Assembly (NCBI GenBank): GCA_937930235.1
Contig: CALGLJ010000094.1
Span: 1-63,438 of the forward strand
Source: an uncultured Verrucomicrobiales bacterium
Lineage (GTDB): Bacteria > Verrucomicrobiota > Verrucomicrobiia > Verrucomicrobiales > Akkermansiaceae
Reading direction: 5' to 3'
Length of the DNA: 63,438 nucleotides
How positions within the stretch are numbered: position 1 is the stretch's first letter; every line of letters begins with the position of its first letter. A model generated the notes under the pieces. It ran no database searches. It was not told the origin of the DNA and was given only the letters and a program-made list of their open reading frames with translations. A program made the translations under genes and the position numbers. Positions 54,998 to 63,438 of this stretch are shown piece after piece.

Positions 54998-57679
54998 TCA
55001 CTCCTCATTGGAATCATTCTTTCGTTTCTCCTCATCAATGTGCTGGATCGCTTCCTGAATCGACTGCACCAGCGCTGGATCTTGATCTTTAAAATAATCC
55101 ATAATGCGACGTAACTCCAAACGAGCAGGTGGAAACTCGTCAGCCGATGCGATACTGAGAAGATAATGATCAATCGGATTATCGTCATTCGCTCCTGTTT
55201 CAGAGATTTTTCCCAAGAGATAATAATCCCGCGCTGTCAGCATCCCGCCTATTTTATGCATTTGCTCATCAGAAAAATCACTCCCCCCAAAAAGCTGATC
55301 ACCGATTCCCCCTAAATCCTTGATCTCTTCCAAGATCTCTCCAAACCGCTTGGCCGTCCTAGAAGAATCTTGGTATTTTTCATTATCGTAAGCAAGCCGA
55401 GGAGCCTGCCACGTTACAACTGGGCGGTTATCTGTATTGAGAGACGCATTCTTACAAAAAACATGCAGCTCATCATTCGACATGAAAATCGTTGCGAAAA
55501 AATCGAGTTCATCTCTGAGAAGAATCTTCCTTAAGAGCACTCGGGCTCCCAGCTCCTGAAATACCGGACTTTCAAAATGAGGCTGAAACTTCACCGCTTC
55601 ATGCCCCCCGATCAGCCCCAAAGTAGGAGTTCCCACATTATAAGATGCCATTAACAGATAGGCATCAGGAAACACTTCTAAAAAAGTGCGGCTGATGAGC
55701 TTCAAGGTCTCGGTATCCATCTGATAATAAGGCAGCCACTGGCAAAATATCCCCTGCTTTCCATCTTGCATCGGAGACAACCGTTCTTTGATCGCCTCGA
55801 AATGCTCTTGCGTGTAAAGCGCCCCTGCACCATCACGCGCGGGTTGAAACAGATCTCCAATGATCAAATCATATCGCTGGTCTGTCGTCTTAGCGAAACG
55901 GCGCGCATCAGCGGTATAGACCTTCAAGTTCGGTTGCTTCGTGGGATCCTGATTGGCTTTCGCAAATAGGGGCAAGGCCTCCACCACCTCGGGGATGAGC
56001 TCGACCCCATCAGCCTGAATTTGCGGGAAACTTGCCATCGTCCCAAAAGTCACCCCAGGACCGAGCCCCAAAAAAAGCGCATTTTGAGGATCGGGATGAA
56101 GCAGAGCTGGCAAGGTCGCCATTCGCTTCTCAATAAAATTCGCCCCAGTCCCCCCCATAATAAAGAGATTATTGACTTTCAAACGACGATCTCCCCCCGG
56201 CTCCTCAAGGACGGCAACGGTAGCAACCACCCCTTCCTTATAATACACAAACTCCTCCTCTTCATCCAGCTCCAGCAAGGATAACCGGACCGTAGTCAAA
56301 AAGGCGATCAGCCCAATACATCCCAGCGGTAAATAAAACCGTCTCAGATCTTGAAACAAAAGAAGGTAGCAAAAAGCGATGAAAAGCAAGGTCAGCTCGA
56401 TTCCAAAAAACGGGAGTATTATCAGACCAAATAACGGAGAAGCGAGAGAGCCACCCAAAGTATTGATGGCAAATGAAGTCCCTACCCCCCGGCCTGAAGC
56501 CTTCATCATACCCGCCAGATGACCAAAGCTCATGCCCATAAAGATCGTGGGCAAAGCGAACACCATTGCCGAAACGGCAACCTCAGAAATCACGGCTCCC
56601 AGGAGACCTTCGTTGAGTTCTCTCATTCTACGATAAGCCTGATCCGCTACCGACAGAAGAAAGAATCCTAAGCTACAGCTCAATGACAGTGCGATTGCAA
56701 GAAAGCTTAGGACAACCCCGTGCTTCTGGGTTTGTGAAAGAAACTTTTGATAAAGCGCCGCTCCCACGGCCGTCCCCAGCAAATAAACAAAGAGAGCTGA
56801 AGCGTAGGTATAAATGGTATTTTGAAAAATCTGGGTCAGGGCACGAATCCCCACAATCTCGTAGGCAATTCCTAATAACCCCGTAAGAAACAAAGCCATC
56901 GGGACAGAAAATGAAACCGCTTCTCTCGGCGGATGACTTACCGGAGCCGACCGTTTAAAAACCCGAGCAGGCCCCACCGCAATCAAACCCGCAGCTAAAA
57001 AATCACATGCCGCCAGCGCATAGATGCTTCCGTTAAATCCAAATACCGGCATTAAGAAAAAGATACTCAGCAAGATCCCTGCTGCCCCACCTGCCGTATT
57101 CGCGGCATAAAGCCCAGATACCCGCTCTTTCGTACCGTGAAGAGACACCAATCGATCAATCACCGGCAAAGTCGCCCCCATCGCAAAGGTACACGGAAGA
57201 AGCACCAGAAAAGGCAAACTGAACGAAAACGCCCAATGCTCAAATGCTCCAGGCGCAGGACCTAACACATGCCCTAAGAAATCATTCGCCCACGGGATCA
57301 AAAATGTTCCCAATACACTCCAAATTGCGGCCACCAATTCCAGAATCACAAAAAGCTTTGCCACATTTTGTGTCTTTTGGAGCACTTTCTGAATCCCCCA
57401 ACTTCCGAGAGCAAATCCTAAAAATATTGCCGCTAAAATCGCAATCAAAGATGGCATCTCATGTCCCAATCCCAAAGAAAACCCTCGCGTCCAAATAATC
57501 TGGTATCCTAACCCCGCCACTCCTGAGAGGAAGAACGTCAAATGGATCAGCCACGCAAATTGAAGCCCCCCCTCCCGATTAGAATTTTTTTGTGTCATCT
57601 TGAGCTTATGAGAAAAATAGATTTCCCGATGAAAAAACATTGAGCGAATCTTGTATACTAAAAGTTTTTCAGTACGCAA
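54998..57679 (-). CDS. Fused MFS-like/spermidine synthase-like protein
   Basis: N-terminal multi-TM region (FFLSGVAGLGYQIIWTRGFSLGLGHEMPSLIAILAAIFLGFALGSW); C-terminal FLGLGPGVTFGTMASFP...VELIPEVVEALPLF...VYTADARRFAKTTDQRYDLIIGDLFQPA. Confidence 0.88.
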   Translation of the reverse strand: MRTEKLLVYKIRSMFFHREIYFSHKLKMTQKNSNREGGLQFAWLIHLTFFLSGVAGLGYQIIWTRGFSLGLGHEMPSLIAILAAIFLGFALGSWGIQKVLQKTQNVAKLFVILELVAAIWSVLGTFLIPWANDFLGHVLGPAPGAFEHWAFSFSLPFLVLLPCTFAMGATLPVIDRLVSLHGTKERVSGLYAANTAGGAAGILLSIFFLMPVFGFNGSIYALAACDFLAAGLIAVGPARVFKRSAPVSHPPREAVSFSVPMALFLTGLLGIAYEIVGIRALTQIFQNTIYTYASALFVYLLGTAVGAALYQKFLSQTQKHGVVLSFLAIALSLSCSLGFFLLSVADQAYRRMRELNEGLLGAVISEVAVSAMVFALPTIFMGMSFGHLAGMMKASGRGVGTSFAINTLGGSLASPLFGLIILPFFGIELTLLFIAFCYLLLFQDLRRFYLPLGCIGLIAFLTTVRLSLLELDEEEEFVYYKEGVVATVAVLEEPGGDRRLKVNNLFIMGGTGANFIEKRMATLPALLHPDPQNALFLGLGPGVTFGTMASFPQIQADGVELIPEVVEALPLFAKANQDPTKQPNLKVYTADARRFAKTTDQRYDLIIGDLFQPARDGAGALYTQEHFEAIKERLSPMQDGKQGIFCQWLPYYQMDTETLKLISRTFLEVFPDAYLLMASYNVGTPTLGLIGGHEAVKFQPHFESPVFQELGARVLLRKILLRDELDFFATIFMSNDELHVFCKNASLNTDNRPVVTWQAPRLAYDNEKYQDSSRTAKRFGEILEEIKDLGGIGDQLFGGSDFSDEQMHKIGGMLTARDYYLLGKISETGANDDNPIDHYLLSIASADEFPPARLELRRIMDYFKDQDPALVQSIQEAIQHIDEEKRKNDSNEE

Positions 57680-57680
57680 A

Positions 57681-57710
57681 AAGGTGTACGCTCATTAAAA
57701 CGTACACCTT
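57681..57710 (-). terminator. Rho-independent terminator downstream of fascin-like gene 1
   Basis: 10-bp perfect stem AAGGTGTACG/CGTACACCTT; followed by T-run on the minus strand. Confidence 0.8.
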
Positions 57711-57789
57711 ATAAGGAATATGAGTCACCCCCTTCCCGAGAGACTTGTCTTTTTATACGCCTCCCGAGAAGTGATGAACAAATTTTCCA

Positions 57790-58326
57790 TTAACGAGCAA
57801 ACCCCCCAGGTCGTTGGTTAAACTCGTTGAACAGCTCGGATATACCCGCTGATCTACGGTTACAACGCATCGCACGGCGTCCACCTTCACTCGATACGAA
57901 ACGGTTATTGTTACCACGGACCGTAAGCGCTCTGCCACGGAAACCAGAAATCGCCCGACGAGCATTTTCAACGCGGAATCTCTCTTGGCTCCCAATTCTG
58001 TTACGGTTCGCACGCATCGCACGACGTCCATTCTCAGAAGAGACATAACGATTTGTAAGGTTACTGCGGAAAGCAACGAGATTATTACTCAAGACACGAG
58101 CCGTAAACTGTGCTGCACGTCCCAGATTCCGTCTATTTGCACGTAGTCTGTTGTTCCGAGGATTCACTCTGACGAAGCGACCGTTCTCCTGAGCAAAGAA
58201 TCTGACAACCTGGTTATTTCTTTGTGCGAATACTTTCTCTTCGCCCTGAGCCTGCTGCGCACCGTTGAAAGTGCCCACTGTTGCTGCTGCGAGAGCTAAT
58301 GCCCCCGTGATTATTATTTTTTTCAT
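57790..58326 (-). CDS. Secreted, Arg-rich fascin-like (beta-trefoil) repeat protein 1
   Basis: MKKIIITGALALAAATVGTFNGAQQAQGEEKVFAQRNNQVV signal region; repeats NRYVSSENGRRAMRANRNRIGSQERFRV and NRFVSSEGGRRAMRCNRRSAG; start at internal ATG. Confidence 0.75.
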   Translation of the reverse strand: MKKIIITGALALAAATVGTFNGAQQAQGEEKVFAQRNNQVVRFFAQENGRFVRVNPRNNRLRANRRNLGRAAQFTARVLSNNLVAFRSNLTNRYVSSENGRRAMRANRNRIGSQERFRVENARRAISGFRGRALTVRGNNNRFVSSEGGRRAMRCNRRSAGISELFNEFNQRPGGFAR

Positions 58327-58425
58327 ATTTTTGTATTTGATGCATATATAATGCAATTTTCCCAATGCAGTGATCTGCACCAGAAAAGCTTTGAGAGCTG
58401 ACTGACTCACCATTCCGCTAAGATC

Positions 58426-59343
58426 TTAGCGCTGGCTTTTCCACTCGTTATAGCCCTCTAAATCGGTTTTTTTCCAAATATTTACGATGCCTTCCATCGC
58501 TGATTTCCGAAGGCCTTCATCAGTGAGAGTCTCGGCCCAAGCCATGGATGCGGCTGGATCGTGGGGAGCACTTGTTTCGACCATTTCATAAAGAGCGGCA
58601 TCGAGCACGGGAGAGTATTCTAATTGGCTAAAATACTCGAATGCCTCCTTATAATCCTTTTCCAGCCAAGTCTTCGCAAGTCCCTCAAAGTAATTTGAAC
58701 GGACATCTTCGGAATAACTCCCATTTAAAATCTCCGCATGCTTCTCAGGTTCAAAATCACCATTTTTCCCGATCTCTTGTCCAATTTGCCACGAGGATTC
58801 CTCAATTCCATTGAATTCTGGCCATTTCTCGAGGTAGCTGAATGCTTTCTCAGGAGACTCCTTCCAATAAGGTAACAAAAAACGAGCAAGTAATGGCACT
58901 GCCAAATCTGGATTGGGATCGAGTAACTCAAAGCCATTCAATCCATCCTCAGTCCGGCCTGAATCGACAAAATGCTCCACCAGAACATCACCGATGGCAT
59001 CGTAATTGAGATCTGCGGTGAGCTTTCCGAAGAGTTCCAAAGCTTTAGTTTCATCTTCAGCCAAGAGACGGCGGGCATGATTCTTCAAAGCTTCATCACC
59101 TAAGAGAGAAGATTCAAAGAGCGCTTCGTGCTCCGGATTTCGATCTATTTGTTTCTTCCGATTCGTAAAGCTCGGTTCTGATGAAGAACTCCCGGATGAA
59201 GAACGGAAATCGCCATTGCTCGAAACATGGAGATGCCCATGGTCTGACCCCGAACGATGCCGGACTTTATCAACGAGCAAGAAAATGATGATGGCCACCA
59301 AAACCACCCCGACCGAAATAATCGATTTTTTAGTAAGTTTCAT
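58426..59343 (-). CDS. Membrane-anchored/secreted hypothetical protein, helical-repeat-like
   Basis: N-terminal TM (SIISVGVVLVAIIIFLLVD), Ser-rich linker, alpha-helical DPAASMAWAETLTDEGLRKSAMEGIVNIW-type repeats. Confidence 0.6.
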   Translation of the reverse strand: MKLTKKSIISVGVVLVAIIIFLLVDKVRHRSGSDHGHLHVSSNGDFRSSSGSSSSEPSFTNRKKQIDRNPEHEALFESSLLGDEALKNHARRLLAEDETKALELFGKLTADLNYDAIGDVLVEHFVDSGRTEDGLNGFELLDPNPDLAVPLLARFLLPYWKESPEKAFSYLEKWPEFNGIEESSWQIGQEIGKNGDFEPEKHAEILNGSYSEDVRSNYFEGLAKTWLEKDYKEAFEYFSQLEYSPVLDAALYEMVETSAPHDPAASMAWAETLTDEGLRKSAMEGIVNIWKKTDLEGYNEWKSQR

Positions 59344-59345
59344 GT

Positions 59346-60530
59346 TTATTTAGAAATTGTCACTTCGCACCAAGCGCGACCTGATTGATCGACTCCTTCT
59401 TCGACGACGCGTAGTTGGAAGAGCTTATTCTGTGCGGAGAATGTTTCACCTTTTTGAAAGCCTAGCCGTTCGGGATAGATCTCAGGGTGATATCCACTTG
59501 GAGAAGAATCGGCTGGAAAGGATTCGACCAAAAAGTCTTCACTGCGCTGCACGATCACTCCCGATGCTGCTTCCACCCCAAATCCCTCAGTTGGTTTGAG
59601 ATTGCTTTCCGTTTTTCTCAAATAGCTGACCCAATAAGTTTTTAAGGAAGATTCCTTGATTCGCAACCCAGTGAGCTGTCCCTCCTCGAGAGATTGCTTC
59701 AAGTCATACAGGCGATAGGTCTGCTCCTGACTCTTTAATTCCACCAGCGGGACATGCTCCTCTCCGAGAGCTTTGAGCTGGAAACGCATTGGCAATGGAA
59801 GAGGAGTTAAAAAGAGAGGAGTAGAATCCCCCATCATAAACCAGGGATCAGAGGAAGGCGGTGCCGTCGGATCTGTCCCGCGGCGATCACGAAAGTTGAC
59901 TGCGGCATGGCCGAGTCCAAAGGAATGCCCCAGTTCATGCACGAAGGTGTGACTTTCGAAATAATTTCCTGGATACCAGACTTTTCCCTTCGCCCCCCAT
60001 GCCGATTGGTCATTTGTGATTCTCGGAAAAGACATCACAACATGATCAAATTGTGCCGTATCAATACCTGCTTCTTTAGCCACCACTACAGATTCCTTAT
60101 ATATCCGATCAAGGTTATCATGATATGCCTCAGCTTCTTGAGGAAGAGTGAGAATTGGTGAAATCACTGGGTCCTGAAACTGCTCAAAGGAACCATAAAG
60201 ATTTTCATTCCAATAACGATTTGCCTGTTCGATTTCCTTTTTAAAATTTGCTCTCCACTCGGCATCTAACAAGTCCATCTTGTGCCCCTTAAACTCAAGT
60301 CTAAGGCAGAGAATAGAAGGGCGCGAGCCGGGTGCCTCGAAAACAACTACCTTCTGATTCTTGGTGTAAAAATAACTGAGACGAGAAGACCCCATCCAAA
60401 TCCCAATGAGAACAAGTGCAATCATCAAAATCCCAAACCAACCATCAAACAAGTTGACAATTTTAGATTTTTTTCTGACTTGCGACTCATCATGCGAATC
60501 AAAAATTTGCGGAGAATCTGACTTCATCAA
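59346..60530 (-). CDS. Membrane-anchored zinc metalloprotease (metzincin-like)
   Basis: HELGHSFGLGH (HExxHxxGxxH) with downstream Met-turn-like WFMMGDS; N-terminal TM helix. Confidence 0.75.
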   Translation of the reverse strand: MMKSDSPQIFDSHDESQVRKKSKIVNLFDGWFGILMIALVLIGIWMGSSRLSYFYTKNQKVVVFEAPGSRPSILCLRLEFKGHKMDLLDAEWRANFKKEIEQANRYWNENLYGSFEQFQDPVISPILTLPQEAEAYHDNLDRIYKESVVVAKEAGIDTAQFDHVVMSFPRITNDQSAWGAKGKVWYPGNYFESHTFVHELGHSFGLGHAAVNFRDRRGTDPTAPPSSDPWFMMGDSTPLFLTPLPLPMRFQLKALGEEHVPLVELKSQEQTYRLYDLKQSLEEGQLTGLRIKESSLKTYWVSYLRKTESNLKPTEGFGVEAASGVIVQRSEDFLVESFPADSSPSGYHPEIYPERLGFQKGETFSAQNKLFQLRVVEEGVDQSGRAWCEVTISK

Positions 60531-60736
60531 AGTGTGTGCGTGTTAAAGTGTTAACTTGGACTTAAAAAATAAAATCTCAACTCCTTTATTAAAAAAAAAT
60601 TAACTTTATTTTTTGATATCCTCACAAAAGAACGCAGACCAAAAATGGCGCTTCCGCTGGTTAGAGATCCGGAGTCATTTTGGCACATCACTTCATCCGA
60701 ATTATATACATGCAAATCATATACCTGCAAAAAAAA

Positions 60737-60762
60737 CGTCCGCTTCAATAATGAAGCGGACG
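60737..60762 (-). terminator. Rho-independent terminator downstream of fascin-like gene 2
   Basis: 10-bp stem CGTCCGCTTC/GAAGCGGACG; the plus-strand A-run to its left is a T-run on the minus strand. Confidence 0.8.
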
Positions 60763-60841
60763 CCTTAAAATTAACTTGAATCCATCACCGCTCAAGAGAC
60801 CTGCTTAAAGCGGGGCTCGAGAAGTGATCGACAAGCTTCGA

Positions 60842-61345
60842 CTAGAGTGGAATGACTCCACCTCTTGAGAATGGAAGAAATTGCTCGAAAGATCTCAGAG
60901 CTCCTCGGTTACAACGCATCGCACGGCGTCCACGTTCGGAGGAGACAAAGCGATTGTTGTTACCACGGAAACCAATTGCACTGCGCCCGGAAGGCACGAC
61001 TTGGAATCTCTCGAAGCTACCGATTCTGTTGCGGTTAGCACGCATTGAACGACGTCCATTCTCTGATGAGACATAGCGATTACCTCTACGGAAAGCAACA
61101 CGGTTGTTAGCCAAGACACGAGCGGTAAAACGCTCACGAGACCTTAGACGCGTTGCATTTGCACGCATGGTTGTGTTGCCAGCCACGCTAACATAGCGAT
61201 CATTGATGAGCGCCAACCAGCCGACTACTTGGTTATTTCTTTGAGCGAATACTTTTTCTTCGCTCTTTGCTTCTTGCGCACCATTAAAGATGCCTACAGC
61301 TGCTACTGCGAGAGCCATTGCTCCCGTGACTATTAGTTTCTTCAT
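60842..61345 (-). CDS. Secreted, Arg-rich fascin-like (beta-trefoil) repeat protein 2
   Basis: MKKLIVTGAMALAVAAVGIFNGAQEAKSEEKVFAQRNNQVV; NRYVSSENGRRSMRANRNRIGSFERFQV and NRFVSSERGRRAMRCNRGALRSFEQF; start at internal ATG. Confidence 0.75.
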   Translation of the reverse strand: MKKLIVTGAMALAVAAVGIFNGAQEAKSEEKVFAQRNNQVVGWLALINDRYVSVAGNTTMRANATRLRSRERFTARVLANNRVAFRRGNRYVSSENGRRSMRANRNRIGSFERFQVVPSGRSAIGFRGNNNRFVSSERGRRAMRCNRGALRSFEQFLPFSRGGVIPL

Positions 61346-61598
61346 ATTGTTTGTGTTTTTGTTACCAACGTAGCTTTCTACGCTAGAGAGTTTTGAGAGA
61401 TCAATGGCTGTCATCTATAATTTCATCGATGCCATCAGCATTAATTATACCTCTCTAAAGTTGTATTTGTCGATTTCCCATTCTGACTTCACTGCTAATT
61501 ATTGCAAGCTCTGTTTTAGAAAATTTTCGGAAGTTATCAAAAAAATCTAGGCTATAATTTTTACTTATTTTGGCCATCTCAAAAAAACTAACATTAGA

Positions 61599-61949
61599 TT
61601 AAAAAGTATATCCTGATTGATTAAAATAATGGAATTCCCCTTCGTTTTTCTTGATCAGCTCATCGAAATCATCAGCGTAGATATTGCAAGAATCTCTCTT
61701 GAAACCTTCAGATCACGACCTCTTGTTAGAATCTTATTTTCACGATGCGGACAGCTCAGATTTGTCTGCACAAACTATTAAATAATGATCAACATAGTCA
61801 GCAAAAGGGCATTCAATTTGAAATACTTTCGCTTCTGATTTTTTCAATAGATCGGAAATTTGCATAGAATACGGCTTGATTTGAATAATCGGATGAATAT
61901 TGCGGCTTTGTAATTTGATTTTCAGTATTTTGTCAAAGAGAATGCAACT
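61599..61949 (-). pseudogene. Probable decayed gene, two open fragments in different frames
   Basis: 61740-61949 minus reads SCILFDKILKIKLQSRNIHPIIQIKPYSMQISDLLKKSEAKVFQIECPFADYVDHYLIVCADKSELSAS*; 61599-~61710 minus reads KRDSCNIYADDFDELIKKNEGEFHYFNQSGYTF*. Confidence 0.4.
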
Positions 61950-62070
61950 TCATTTGACTGATACGCCACCTACCTCCATGTCACTCGCTGTTAGAGAAGA
62001 AAACAGACACCTTCATTCTTAACGATGATGCGCCAATATTCATCCACTGGAGTAATCTCTTGATTCAAAT

Positions 62071-63438
62071 TCATTCTCCCTGCGTCACTTCAGGGATGAT
62101 CTCAAGCGGAGGCTCATCGGAACTCTTTGAGATGCCTTCAATGGTATCTCCTTCATCCTGCACAGGGACCACATTAATATCGACCTGAACTGGCACCGCC
62201 CGCAGGCCTTCGATGATCTGTTGTAGTTGAGCGATACTGGTATCAGTCAGGCTCGCAGGACGAGTCAACCCTTGGTGAATGGCTTCCAGACCATCGTTAA
62301 ACTGGGTCATTTGAGCGACCACGCGCGCGATGGGGTCGTTTTCTCCCGCTCCTCCAAGGAGTTTCTGTTTTCCGAACTCTTTCTTAATCTGCTCCCAACG
62401 AGCAACCTCTTCCTCAGTCGCCTTTCCTTCAAGCTCTTTAAATTTTAACAAATTTGCCTCCGCTCCCGTAGTGAGGGTTTGAGACTCATTCTGATAGTGG
62501 TCATCAATGAGATCTTCCACTTCTTCCGGAGTCATGAGTGGAATGACCTTTTCGGCAATTCGGTTCATGTTTCGGTATGAGCCCTGTAACTTGAAGGAAG
62601 GTTCCACTCGGTAGGCGTCCTCTTGAGCCGCGCTCGCAATATACTCGAGGTTTACCCTCAAAATGGTGTCTCGTACCCGAAAGAGGTGTTTGAGAGTCTT
62701 TGCAAATTCATCAATTTCTGCCGGAGTGTAATTCCCCTCAAAATCAACCCCTTCGTGAGAGCCGGTTTCCGCAATCATCATGGCGGCGTAGACGTCTTTC
62801 TGGCTCTTGCTCGCGAGTTTGCTCAAGATGCTGTTAGAGGTGAGGCAATTTTCAATAAAACTCGATTTAAATGCCTCTTCGTGATCTCCCAAAATATCAC
62901 CCAGATTATAGGTATCCGCCCGGTTCGCGAGCATATCTGGGATTTGAAATTTCCCTCCCGACTCGGTGTAAGGATTCCCGGCCATGACAACGGCAACTTT
63001 CTTACCGCGTAGATCATAGGTCTTGGCCACTCCATTATAGACGCCCTCGATCTTACGCTGACCATCACACAGGCTGATGAATTTTTGCAAAAATTCCGAA
63101 TGCGTATGCTGAATGTCATCAAGATAGATCATGACATTATCACCCATTTCCAGCGCAAGATTCAGTTTTTCTACCTCTTCACGTGCGGAGGCATTCGGGG
63201 CATCATTGGGATCGAGCGAGGTCACCTGATGACCCAGAGCAGGCCCATTGATCTTCATGAAGGTGAGTCCGAGACGGTTCCCGATATACTCCATGAGAGT
63301 GGTTTTTCCATAACCAGGCGGCGAAATCAGGAGGAGGAGACCCATACGATCGGTGCGAGTATCGCCTCCGGCAGTTCCCATCTGCTTGGCAAGATTGTCA
63401 CCCACCATGGGAAGGTACACTTCATTGATCAGGCGATT
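62071..63438 (-). CDS. AAA ATPase, C-terminal part ('DNA repair ATPase'-like), N-terminus off-window
   Basis: Walker A SPPGYGKTTLME, Walker B VMIYLDDIQHTHSEFLQ, VVMAGNPYTESGGKFQIPDMLANRADTYNLGDILG; frame stays open to the window end (NRLINEVYLPMVG). Confidence 0.85.
   Translation of the reverse strand, partial: NRLINEVYLPMVGDNLAKQMGTAGGDTRTDRMGLLLLISPPGYGKTTLMEYIGNRLGLTFMKINGPALGHQVTSLDPNDAPNASAREEVEKLNLALEMGDNVMIYLDDIQHTHSEFLQKFISLCDGQRKIEGVYNGVAKTYDLRGKKVAVVMAGNPYTESGGKFQIPDMLANRADTYNLGDILGDHEEAFKSSFIENCLTSNSILSKLASKSQKDVYAAMMIAETGSHEGVDFEGNYTPAEIDEFAKTLKHLFRVRDTILRVNLEYIASAAQEDAYRVEPSFKLQGSYRNMNRIAEKVIPLMTPEEVEDLIDDHYQNESQTLTTGAEANLLKFKELEGKATEEEVARWEQIKKEFGKQKLLGGAGENDPIARVVAQMTQFNDGLEAIHQGLTRPASLTDTSIAQLQQIIEGLRAVPVQVDINVVPVQDEGDTIEGISKSSDEPPLEIIPEVTQGE

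Noticed and set aside
59441-59460. parS-like site TGTTTCAC
   Set aside because: Only one half-site matches the consensus and it lies inside a coding gene.
1-63438. CRISPR arrays, IS elements, prophage or integron structures
   Set aside because: No regularly spaced repeats, transposase/integrase ORFs or phage structural genes were found in the track or sequence.

Overview
The window is about 63 kb of bacterial chromosome and is mostly housekeeping genes. I infer Verrucomicrobiota from the gene repertoire (ECF sigma with a PEGA/FGE kinase, Lys/Ala-rich tails, two GspE-type ATPases in tandem); this was not tested by any search. I see no CRISPR array, prophage or IS element. About 54 CDS are supportable. 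They include nadE, parB without parA, a HerA-like/DUF853 ATPase, alr, tmk, type B L31, ubiE/menG, an SNF2 helicase plus SWIM protein, ilvE, a Xaa-Pro aminopeptidase, NAD kinase, an RND efflux operon, an orphan DNA methyltransferase, ffh, a Ser/Thr kinase-PEGA-FGE protein with an ECF-like sigma, dnaX, acpS-pdxJ, thiG, mdh, a type II secretion/type IV pilus block, ybeY-HD hydrolase, an Nramp transporter, a fused MFS/spermidine synthase-like protein and a truncated AAA ATPase. One tRNA-Arg(UCU) is present. The items most worth a second look are: (1) a 13-bp perfect inverted repeat between parB and a lipoprotein gene, from which two homologous-looking 47-codon tails read outward on opposite strands; (2) two paralogous, strongly cationic, secreted fascin-like (beta-trefoil) proteins in direct orientation flanking a membrane-anchored metzincin-like protease and a hypothetical protein; (3) an SNF2 ATPase paired with a SWIM protein that ends in a histone-H1-like tail; (4) a decayed, frameshifted gene in the 61.4-62.1 kb gap. 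All family assignments come from motif recognition by eye.
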